The notes beneath the pieces are model-generated. The model was not told the DNA's origin. It did no database searches and worked only from the letters and a program-made list of their open reading frames with translations. From Candidatus Sulfotelmatobacter sp. (GTDB taxonomy: Bacteria > Acidobacteriota > Terriglobia > Terriglobales > Acidobacteriaceae): DNA of 12,598 nt. The stretch's first letter is position 1. Every line of letters begins with the position of its first letter. Below, in pieces: positions 7,154 through 12,598 of the stretch. The translations under genes and the position numbers were made by a program. The stretch covers positions 1-12,598 of the forward strand of contig JASIKQ010000307.1 of the NCBI GenBank assembly GCA_030049565.1, given 5' to 3'.

Positions 7154-8473
7154 TCAGGCAGAGTCTTTCTTCCGAGCCTTGGCGCCTTTCCACGTTGCTT
7201 CGGTAAGCAAGTAGACTCCCAGGATCGTCATCTCCGGCTCAATCGGATGCCGGTACCGCTGCGAAGGAAAGACTATGTAGTAAATTGCGGGGTAGCACAA
7301 AATCAGCCAGAACAGCAGCCACGCTCCCGGCCGGCGTTGGCCAAGTTCGCGCCCCAGCCCCCAAAACATGAGCACAGATGACGCCAGAAACAGCGAATTC
7401 TTTACTTGAGACAGCCACCAAACCTGCGCCAACCGCGGCGGCCCGGCCCAGAAATAGATGAAGCGCTTGAGGCAGAGCACGGCGAAGCGCCCGTAATCCG
7501 CCTTGATGTAATCCATCGCCTGCCGTTTGCGCATAGCGATGTAGGGCAGTTCGCCCATCGCGACGTATTGGCGCAGAGCGTACAAATCTTGCGACGGATG
7601 CAGATACTGCATCCACATTCCGTTGGCGCCCGTGCCATTGCCCAGCCGCAGCTCGGCGCCGAAGTTGTCACGAATAAAAATAAACTTGTGAAACGTTTGA
7701 TAATTTCTCACCAGCCACGGTGTGATGCACGCGATAAAAACAACCGATGCGAGCACGACTCCGGCCGTGGACGGCTTGTCCCGCTTGGCGCGGCGATACC
7801 ATGCCCACAATCCCGAGGCCGGCAGAAATGAAATCAGCACCGTGCTGTTTAGCGCGGCAATGCCCCAGAGCAGGCCAAACCACAGCCACGGCTTGATTCC
7901 ATCGCGATCTTCCATGGACAGCGCCAGCCAAAGCAGCGCGGCCACCAGCAAGGCAGAAAGACTTGTTTCCCATACCCAACGCGTACACCAGGCCATGGCG
8001 TAAGGCAGCAGGGACCACGTCCACGCCGAGCCGACCGCAACTTTTTCCGAAAAAATACGCCGCGCGATCAGAAAAATGGGAATGCAGGTCAGAGCCGAAA
8101 AAATGCTGTTGATCGAAAGCAGAACGAATGCTGACGCGTGCGAGTAAATTCCAAATAGGTGAAACACTCCCGCGGTCAGGTATGGATACAACGGTGGCTC
8201 CCATGCGGTCGGCCCCGTCGTCGCGTCAAAAGGGTTGCTGAATCCGTGCCCCGAGGCGATTGCCGCGCCGATACGCCCCATTTCCCAGCCGAAGCCGAAG
8301 TTATGATCCGCGGTCTTGAACTTGTAGGTGTGGCCAACGATGATCCAGCCAATGCGAAGAAATGCGCCGATGGCGACCATCCAAAATTGTGAGGTGCGGA
8401 TTCGGGGCCAGATTTTTCGGAGTCGAATTGCCGTGGTTGTGCACCCGACTGTGGCGGCAGGGTTTGCCTTCAT
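7154..8473 (-). CDS. GT-C membrane glycosyltransferase (GT39/ArnT-like, PMT_2 type)
   Basis: A 439-residue polytopic protein with about 9-11 hydrophobic segments. After the first segment (about 30-47) comes a periplasmic loop of the GT-C type, including TADHNFGFGWEMGRIG (54-69), SGHGFSNPF (74-82) and GPTAWEPPLYPYL (87-99). In this fold the first loop carries the acidic catalytic residue; D56 or E64 are candidates. The C-terminal YIVFPSQRYRHPIEP segment is also typical of the family. Such enzymes transfer sugars from polyprenyl-phosphate donors to lipids, glycans or proteins on the outer face of the inner membrane; the substrate is unknown. ATG 8473 is the most upstream usable start but has no clear Shine-Dalgarno. 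The gene lies upstream of DUF4097 on the same strand with a 140-base gap. Confidence 0.82.
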   Translation of the reverse strand: MKANPAATVGCTTTAIRLRKIWPRIRTSQFWMVAIGAFLRIGWIIVGHTYKFKTADHNFGFGWEMGRIGAAIASGHGFSNPFDATTGPTAWEPPLYPYLTAGVFHLFGIYSHASAFVLLSINSIFSALTCIPIFLIARRIFSEKVAVGSAWTWSLLPYAMAWCTRWVWETSLSALLVAALLWLALSMEDRDGIKPWLWFGLLWGIAALNSTVLISFLPASGLWAWYRRAKRDKPSTAGVVLASVVFIACITPWLVRNYQTFHKFIFIRDNFGAELRLGNGTGANGMWMQYLHPSQDLYALRQYVAMGELPYIAMRKRQAMDYIKADYGRFAVLCLKRFIYFWAGPPRLAQVWWLSQVKNSLFLASSVLMFWGLGRELGQRRPGAWLLFWLILCYPAIYYIVFPSQRYRHPIEPEMTILGVYLLTEATWKGAKARKKDSA

Positions 8474-8716
8474 GAATGATTCTATTTTTAGCTGAGTTCA
8501 GACCTAGCGGCAACCCGGCGGCTCGAGCGTCGAACGAGATACGCCCCCTGCGTGCTGTCTTTCGTAATTGGACTCGATGCCGCTTCAGCCGTTACAAAGA
8601 TGAGCTGAGGGCTTCGTGTAGACCTCGCAATCGGCCCCGGACTACGGAAGGAACCAAAATGAGGGCCGCGAATAGAACCGGACTGCCTCGCGCCGTCGAA
8701 CCGAACGCCTGAACTG

Positions 8717-8722
8717 TATAAT
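8717..8722 (+). promoter_or_regulatory. nuoB: Likely -10 box of the nuoB promoter
   Basis: A perfect TATAAT lies 21 bases before the nuoB ATG, preceded directly by TG. The -35 region at 16-17 bases spacing is poor (GTCGAA). The predicted leader is short, about 15 bases, and contains GAGGT as ribosome site. This is the only clear regulatory signal in the 270-base gap 8474-8743. Confidence 0.5.
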
Positions 8723-8743
8723 TGTCTTCTATCGAGGTCCCCA

Positions 8744-9304
8744 ATGGGCTGGCTGCAAAACAAGTTCGAGAAGAATTTTCTGATCACCACGGTGGATTAT
8801 GTCTTCAACTGGGCGCGCAAATCGGCCGTGTGGCCGATGACCTTTGGACTGGCCTGTTGCGCCATCGAAATGATCGCCTCCTCTACCGCGCGCTTTGACA
8901 TCGCGCGCTTCGGTTCGGAAGTTTTCCGTCCGAGCCCGCGGCAAAGCGATCTGATGATTGTCGCCGGGACGGTGACATTGAAGATGGCACCGGTGGTGAA
9001 ACGCATCTACGACCAGATGCCGGACCCCAAATGGGTGATCTCCATGGGCGCGTGCTCGTCGGTGGGCGGACCGTTCAATACTTATGCCGTGCTTCAGGGC
9101 GTCGACAAAGTTGTGCCGGTCGATGTTTATGTAACCGGTTGCCCCCCGCGCCCGGAAAATCTTTTCTACGCACTGCTCAAGCTGCAAGACAAGATCGACA
9201 CCATGACGCTGGCCAAGAAGCCCACCGAGGTGCGGCTCGATGCAAATATGCTGGAGAGTTTCAAGCGCCAGGTTATGATCGCGCAGACACTGCAGCCGAA
9301 ATAA
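8744..9304 (+). CDS. nuoB: NADH-quinone oxidoreductase subunit B (NuoB)
   Basis: A 186-residue protein with the four cysteine ligands of cluster N2, the last iron-sulfur centre before quinone in complex I. They are C38 and C39 in [11 protein letters not shown]104 in MGACSSVGG and C133 in VTGCPPRPE. The spacings (65 and 29 residues) match the E. coli subunit. Conserved [24 protein letters not shown] is also present, so it appears complete and functional. The start at 8744 has GAGGT upstream and a TATAAT box. It is unusual in standing alone: no nuoA, nuoC or other complex I gene is on either side. The upstream gene is a divergent glycosyltransferase and the downstream one a Rieske ferredoxin. 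It could be the sole copy displaced from the nuo operon, a second paralogue, or part of another oxidoreductase. Confidence 0.95.
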   Translation: MGWLQNKFEKNFLITTVDYVFNWARKSAVWPMTFGLACCAIEMIASSTARFDIARFGSEVFRPSPRQSDLMIVAGTVTLKMAPVVKRIYDQMPDPKWVISMGACSSVGGPFNTYAVLQGVDKVVPVDVYVTGCPPRPENLFYALLKLQDKIDTMTLAKKPTEVRLDANMLESFKRQVMIAQTLQPK

Positions 9305-9305
9305 T

Positions 9306-9333
9306 CTGTCAGCTTTGGGCTATCAGCCGTCAG
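9306..9333. repeat. Degenerate 7-base tandem repeat directly after nuoB
   Basis: Starting two bases after the nuoB stop codon, four consecutive 7-base units can be read. Each begins with C and ends with G, and three of the four end in TCAG (for example CTGTCAG, CTATCAG, CCGTCAG). The unit differs from that of the inverted heptamer element that follows five bases later, though the period is the same. GGCT-ATC-AGCC inside could form a small hairpin. Confidence 0.4.
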
Positions 9334-9338
9334 TGGGA

Positions 9339-9450
9339 GAACTGGCAATTGGGAGTTCGCAATTAGCATTTGGCCAATTCAGGTCTTCGATTGGCTCGTG
9401 CAGCACGTTTAATCGGCTAATGCTAACTGCCAATTGCCAACTGCCAACTG
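9339..9450. repeat. Inverted heptamer-repeat element, copy B (nuoB-Rieske gap)
   Basis: Five 7-base units occupy 9339-9373 (best unit CAATTGG). After a 42-base core, five more occupy 9416-9450 (best units CCAATTG and CCAACTG), which is the reverse complement of the first unit. The arms 9340-9370 and 9419-9449 are complementary at 24 of 31 positions, so transcribed RNA could form a long imperfect hairpin. The core contains TCGAT, CTCG, CGTTT and CGGCTA in that order, as does the element at 11103-11217. The right arm ends 11 bases before the GTG start of the Rieske gene. Confidence 0.6.
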
Positions 9451-9461
9451 CTGGCGCGACC

Positions 9462-9770
9462 GTGTCTGATCTCATCAAGCTCACGACCGAATCCGAACTT
9501 CCTCCCGCCAACGAAGCCAAAGAATTCTCCTGCAGCGAAAAGACAATCTGCATCGCCAATGTGAACGGAACTTATACTGCCATGGACAATATCTGCCTGC
9601 ACCGCGGCGGACCACTGGGGCAGGGAATGGTTGAAGGCGGCAAAGTGATCTGCCCATGGCACGGCTGGGCCTGGGATGCGAAGACCGGCGCGGCCGAGCA
9701 GAATCCCAGCATGAAGGTCGCCATCTATCCTGTGAAGATTGAAAACGGCGACGTGCTAATCGAAATCTAA
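9462..9770 (+). CDS. Rieske [2Fe-2S] ferredoxin-type protein
   Basis: With a GTG start at 9462 the protein has 102 residues, the normal length of a small soluble Rieske ferredoxin. The cluster ligands are C45-L-H47 and C64-P-W-H67, separated by 16 residues, matching the family pattern CxH-x15-17-CxxH. The residues around them (NICLHRGGPLGQG, CPWHGWAWD) resemble NirD-like and dioxygenase ferredoxins. It is probably an electron carrier, with a partner not identified here. The start is uncertain: an in-frame ATG at 9420 would add a 14-residue leader (MLTANCQLPTAGAT) encoded by the heptamer array, which looks non-native, so GTG is preferred, although no strong ribosome site precedes it. It lies 157 bases after nuoB on the same strand and may share its transcript. 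Confidence 0.88.
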   Translation: MSDLIKLTTESELPPANEAKEFSCSEKTICIANVNGTYTAMDNICLHRGGPLGQGMVEGGKVICPWHGWAWDAKTGAAEQNPSMKVAIYPVKIENGDVLIEI

Positions 9771-9794
9771 CGACGCCACATCAAAAGAAATAGA

Positions 9795-9819
9795 TCCTTC
9801 GCTTCACTCAGGATGACAG
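9795..9819. repeat. Dispersed intergenic repeat, copy 2
   Basis: TCCTTCGC (9795-9802) and CTCAGGATGACAG (9807-9819) match the copy at 6049-6079 exactly apart from the spacer. ATCCT (9794-9798) and AGGAT (9810-9814) can pair around an 11-base loop. A second short hairpin, TCCAT-CTT-ATGGA, follows at 9828-9840, and TCTTGCGGGTTCA at 9842-9854 is shared with 5975-5987, its last bases overlapping the DUF1501 stop. The copy lies between the convergent Rieske and DUF1501 genes. No U-tract is present, so a classical terminator is not shown. Confidence 0.5.
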
Positions 9820-9851
9820 AAAAATGTCCATCTTATGGATCTCTTGCGGGT

Positions 9852-11096
9852 TCAGCCCAGAAGGCGCAGGAACTTTCCCGGCTGATTCTCATACCCCGGA
9901 AACACTTCCTTCAAATCCGTATTTCCCAGGTGTTGCATGACGGCCTCGCCCAGGACCTGGCGAAAGTCTGTGGTCAAAGCCAGATCGCGGCCTTCGTAAA
10001 GCTGCGACTGATCGAGTCCCGGCCAGTGGCCATAGACTCGTCCGCCGCGAACCGGTCCGCCCAGCACGAACATGACGTTGGCATGGCCGTGATCGGTGCC
10101 GCGATTGCCGTTTTCGCGCGCGGTGCGGCCGAATTCTGACATGGTCACGACAACCGTGTCTTCGGAGAGATCGCCGAGATCGGTCCAGAACGCTGCCAGT
10201 GACTGCGAAAACTCGCGCAGCACGTTCGCGATCTGGCCTTCAGTTGCGCCCTCGTTGACGTGATGGTCCCATCCGCCGATGTCGGCAAAAGCCACCTGCA
10301 CGCCCAGATTCGCCTTAATCAGTTGCGCGAGCTGGCGCAAGCTCTCGCCGAAGCGTCCTTTGGGATACTCGACGCCGGGCGCAGGTTTGTATCTTCCGGG
10401 GTCGGCGGACCTCAACATTTTCACCGCATCGAATGTCTCTTCGCCGGTGCCGTGCAGAACCGCGTCGGAAGAGTGGTCATACATGGCCTCGAACGCGGTT
10501 GCAACAGGCGAAGGTTTCGCATTACGTCCGCCAACCGTAAAATCGTTGATGTTGTTCATGGCAATAGCCGGCTCAACACCGCTCAGAATGCGGGGAATCG
10601 ACGGCCCCATCGCGATGGCCTGAAATGGAGATCTCTGCGCGCTGCGCGGCAGATCGTGCAGGCAGCGGTTGAGCCAGCCGTCTTCGGTCGCTTTCATTCC
10701 GGGTGTGCCTGCTTCCATAAAATCCTGCGCGTCGAAATGCGAGCGCGTAGGATCGGGCGACCCGGCAGCATGAACGATGGCGAGATGCCGCTGCTGCCAC
10801 AATGGCTGAAATGGCGCAAGCGACGGATGGAGGCCAAAGAAGCCGTCCAGATCGATTACCGCTTTACGCGGAATGTTGATGCTCGGCCGCGTCGCGTAAT
10901 ATTGCAGCTCGCCATGAGGCACGACGATATTCAAACCATCCGCTGCACCGCGCTGAAAGATGACAACCAGGCGTTTGGTTCGAGCGCCGGCTTCGGCGGC
11001 GCCCATGGCGGCACGAGCCAGAAAGCTGGGCACGGCTGCCGTGCCGACGACCGCCAGCGCGCTGTTGCGAATGAAGACTCGACGTGTGATGGACAT
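9852..11096 (-). CDS. Tat-exported DUF1501 family protein
   Basis: A 414-residue protein with a twin-arginine signal (TRRVFIRN, residues 4-11, then a hydrophobic stretch and an AARA-like end near residue 30). It should therefore be folded in the cytoplasm and exported through Tat. Family landmarks follow in order: RLVVIFQRGAADGLN (42-56), SHFDAQDFMEAG (119-130), GGWDHHVNEG (274-283), MSEFGRTARENG (319-330) and GTDHGHANVMFVLGG (333-347). DUF1501 is related to the alkaline phosphatase/sulfatase fold, with these Asp and His residues in the likely metal site; the substrate is unknown. ATG 11096 is preceded by AGGAG at a spacing of eight bases, and that ribosome site is itself part of the heptamer repeat element. 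DUF1800 lies directly upstream, the standard partner. Confidence 0.92.
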   Translation of the reverse strand: MSITRRVFIRNSALAVVGTAAVPSFLARAAMGAAEAGARTKRLVVIFQRGAADGLNIVVPHGELQYYATRPSINIPRKAVIDLDGFFGLHPSLAPFQPLWQQRHLAIVHAAGSPDPTRSHFDAQDFMEAGTPGMKATEDGWLNRCLHDLPRSAQRSPFQAIAMGPSIPRILSGVEPAIAMNNINDFTVGGRNAKPSPVATAFEAMYDHSSDAVLHGTGEETFDAVKMLRSADPGRYKPAPGVEYPKGRFGESLRQLAQLIKANLGVQVAFADIGGWDHHVNEGATEGQIANVLREFSQSLAAFWTDLGDLSEDTVVVTMSEFGRTARENGNRGTDHGHANVMFVLGGPVRGGRVYGHWPGLDQSQLYEGRDLALTTDFRQVLGEAVMQHLGNTDLKEVFPGYENQPGKFLRLLG

Positions 11097-11102
11097 AAAA
11101 AC

Positions 11103-11217
11103 AGCTCCTAGCTGCTGGCTTCTAGCTCCTAGCTCATCTCTGCTCTCGATGAACTTCTCGGTCCCGTTTGTCGTCGCGGCTAGCTAGAAGCTGGCAGGCA
11201 GCAGATAGAAGCTACCT
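11103..11217. repeat. Inverted heptamer-repeat element, copy C (DUF1800-DUF1501 gap)
   Basis: Five 7-base units at 11103-11137 all carry GCT at positions 2-4 (unit AGCTNCT). After a 45-base core, five units at 11183-11217 carry the complementary motif AGNAGCT, less regularly. AGCTAGAAGC at 11182-11191 is the exact reverse complement of 11118-11127. The layout (35-base arm, 45-base core, 35-base arm) closely matches the element at 9339-9450, and the core contains the same four words. The left array supplies the ribosome site of DUF1501, and the right array contains the DUF1800 stop codon. Confidence 0.6.
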
Positions 11218-12598
11218 CCTCTGAAATTCCGGCGACCCCAGCAGCAACCCCGCCATCATGCTCGGGTTTGCGTTCTTCGCCGTCCCTACCTGCGCCACAA
11301 TTGAATCGTGCGTTTGCTGCGACACGGCGCCTGCAATTAGCGTCCGCTCCAACTGAGAGAGCACGGCAAGCGAATCACCGGGATGAGAAGCATCGCCGGC
11401 AAGTTGCGCCGTATCCAGCTTCACACCTTTAATCCTCCCGCTGGTGAGCGCTACAGCAAAATTCATGCGGTTGAGCAGAGCTGACGAACTCACCCAAGTT
11501 TCCGCTTTCATCGAATATCCCGTCGGTGGCTGAGCGCCATACAACGGCATGCCCATGTTCGCGAGCTGACGCGTCAACGGCAACGCATCATCCACATTCG
11601 CCCCTGTGGCGCGAACGGCTGAGACCACAAACTCGAGCGGCGTTTTTACTTTCGCGCGATAGGTTGAGTCGTCCCAGAATTCCGGCGAATGAAACATCGC
11701 GCTCAGGACTTCGCGAATGTCGCCCTTTTTTTTCAGAAATATCTTCGACATGCGTTCAACCAGCGCAGGCGGAGGATCGTCAGAGACGAATCGCTGGGCG
11801 AGCTTCAGCGAAATAAAATGTGCCGTCCGCGGGTTCGTTGCCAGGCGATGCAGCAGTTCCAGTCCTTCGCCCTCGCCGTTCGGTTTGATCCTGTGCCCCA
11901 GCACAAACTTCGGCCCGGGCTCGTGCATGCGGGGCTCAAACTTGAAGCCTCCGCCTTCGGCCGGCTTATCAATCGTCCATCCCGTGAAAACTTTCGCTAC
12001 TTCTGTGACGTCGCGTTGCGAATAGCCGCCGTTCACGCTTAAAGTATGCAGCTCGAGCAGTTCGCGGCCGTAATTTTCGTTCAATCCGCTCGGCCGCTTG
12101 CCTGGATTTGGACGTGGCGGAAAACGCTGCGCATAAGGGCCAGGATGCAGCGGCAATCCCAGGGCTTGCGGTGAGTTTGGGCCTACGCTCATGAAATTAT
12201 CCAGATAAAAAAGCATTGCCGGTGATTTCGCCGTGGCTACCAGCAGGTCCTCAAACTTGCCGAGCGCATGCGGACGAATCACATCCCGCTCGTAACTCGT
12301 CAGCAAAATTCGGTCGAGTCCCTTGTCGATAAATACGTTAAAGTGATTCAACCAGAAATCGGTCATTACTTCTTCAAGTTGGCGCTGGCTATAAATGGCG
12401 CGCAGGAGCTTGGCTTGCATCAGTTCGTTCGTTACTGGCAGAGCCGGATTATTCATCGCCAGCAGAATTTCTTTTTGGCGAGGATTGAGACCCTCGAGAA
12501 ATTCCTGTCCCTTGCCTCCGCGCAACTGGTTGGCAAAAATGTACTGCGCGTCGGGCGGCATGCTCAGGATTTTTGCATAGCGCTGATCGGGTGGAAGG
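11212..12598 (-). CDS. DUF1800 family protein (N-terminus outside window)
   Basis: The frame is open from the right edge of the window to TAG at 11214-11212, giving 461 visible residues of a family usually 450-600 long; the start lies beyond the edge. The first ATG inside (12561) is not the true start, because coding sequence (LPPDQRYAKILS) continues upstream of it. Family landmarks are VMTDFWLNHFNVF, the highly conserved GLNENYGRELLELHTLSV, and VTEVAKVFTGWTI. DUF1800 proteins are usually secreted and encoded beside DUF1501; the molecular function of the pair is not established. It is separated from DUF1501 by 115 bases filled with the heptamer element, and the last codons and stop are part of that repeat. 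Confidence 0.92.
   Translation of the reverse strand, partial: LPPDQRYAKILSMPPDAQYIFANQLRGGKGQEFLEGLNPRQKEILLAMNNPALPVTNELMQAKLLRAIYSQRQLEEVMTDFWLNHFNVFIDKGLDRILLTSYERDVIRPHALGKFEDLLVATAKSPAMLFYLDNFMSVGPNSPQALGLPLHPGPYAQRFPPRPNPGKRPSGLNENYGRELLELHTLSVNGGYSQRDVTEVAKVFTGWTIDKPAEGGGFKFEPRMHEPGPKFVLGHRIKPNGEGEGLELLHRLATNPRTAHFISLKLAQRFVSDDPPPALVERMSKIFLKKKGDIREVLSAMFHSPEFWDDSTYRAKVKTPLEFVVSAVRATGANVDDALPLTRQLANMGMPLYGAQPPTGYSMKAETWVSSSALLNRMNFAVALTSGRIKGVKLDTAQLAGDASHPGDSLAVLSQLERTLIAGAVSQQTHDSIVAQVGTAKNANPSMMAGLLLGSPEFQRR

Noticed and set aside
6681..7214. A 177-codon plus-strand frame opposite DUF4097
   Set aside because: It is antisense to a gene with a strong GGAGG ribosome site, signal peptide and regular VNG repeats; the D/F/V-rich reading reflects those repeats.
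8476..8712. Plus-strand frame in the glycosyltransferase-nuoB gap, including a 17-codon ATG frame at 8659
   Set aside because: The translation is Arg-rich without domain or secondary-structure signal, and the downstream part overlaps the presumed nuoB promoter region; not enough to call a gene.
9306..9450. Rho-independent terminator for nuoB
   Set aside because: Hairpins are possible, but there is no following U-tract and the dominant feature is the period-7 array, so it is described as a repeat instead.
10260..11111. A 283-codon plus-strand frame opposite DUF1501
   Set aside because: The conserved DUF1501 motifs and Tat signal lie on the minus strand; the antisense frame has no recognisable domain and an Arg/His-rich composition.
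11103..11217. CRISPR array
   Set aside because: The repeat units are only 7 bases, degenerate and inverted on the two sides, with no 25-40-base direct repeats or spacers and no cas genes nearby.

Overview
The window is a chromosomal stretch of a moderately high-GC bacterium. The gene mix suggests an acidobacterium: a long TPR lipoprotein, a DUF4097 protein, a GT39/ArnT-like membrane glycosyltransferase, a DUF1800/DUF1501 pair, and a lone nuoB next to a Rieske protein. That assignment is an inference from gene content; no rRNA or marker tree supports it here. There is no tRNA, rRNA, CRISPR array or transposase gene.

Layout. The end of a small hypothetical gene enters from the left on the plus strand (1-204). 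A minus-strand block follows, read from right to left: PIN toxin, ribbon-helix-helix antitoxin, a 56-residue zinc-ribbon protein, an APC-family amino-acid permease, and a TPR lipoprotein. The toxin/antitoxin and zinc-ribbon/permease pairs each overlap by an ATGA junction. A SAM methyltransferase is transcribed divergently from the toxin, and a near-perfect palindrome sits in the shared upstream region. Next come a minus-strand DUF4097 envelope protein and a GT-C glycosyltransferase. nuoB and a Rieske ferredoxin follow on the plus strand. The right end carries DUF1501 (Tat-exported) and DUF1800 (cut by the window edge), both minus strand and probably one transcription unit.

Non-coding structure. 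No gene-free gap exceeds 300 bases; the largest is 8474-8743 (270 bases), where only a likely nuoB promoter is visible. Three things stand out. First, two similar intergenic elements (9339-9450 and 11103-11217) each consist of five degenerate 7-base repeats, a core of about 42-45 bases, then five 7-base repeats in inverted orientation. Their cores share four short words in the same order. Second, the two convergent intergenic gaps (5961-6128 and 9771-9851) share two 13-base exact blocks. Third, a GGAAC-N17-CGTA arrangement upstream of DUF4097 resembles an ECF-sigma promoter.

How the genes work together. Most proteins here belong to the cell envelope or export (TPR lipoprotein, DUF4097, glycosyltransferase, Tat-exported DUF1501, permease) or to redox chemistry (NuoB, Rieske). 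The toxin-antitoxin pair is the only evident accessory module. No complete defence or biosynthetic system is seen. The paired heptamer elements are the best candidate for something not yet described.
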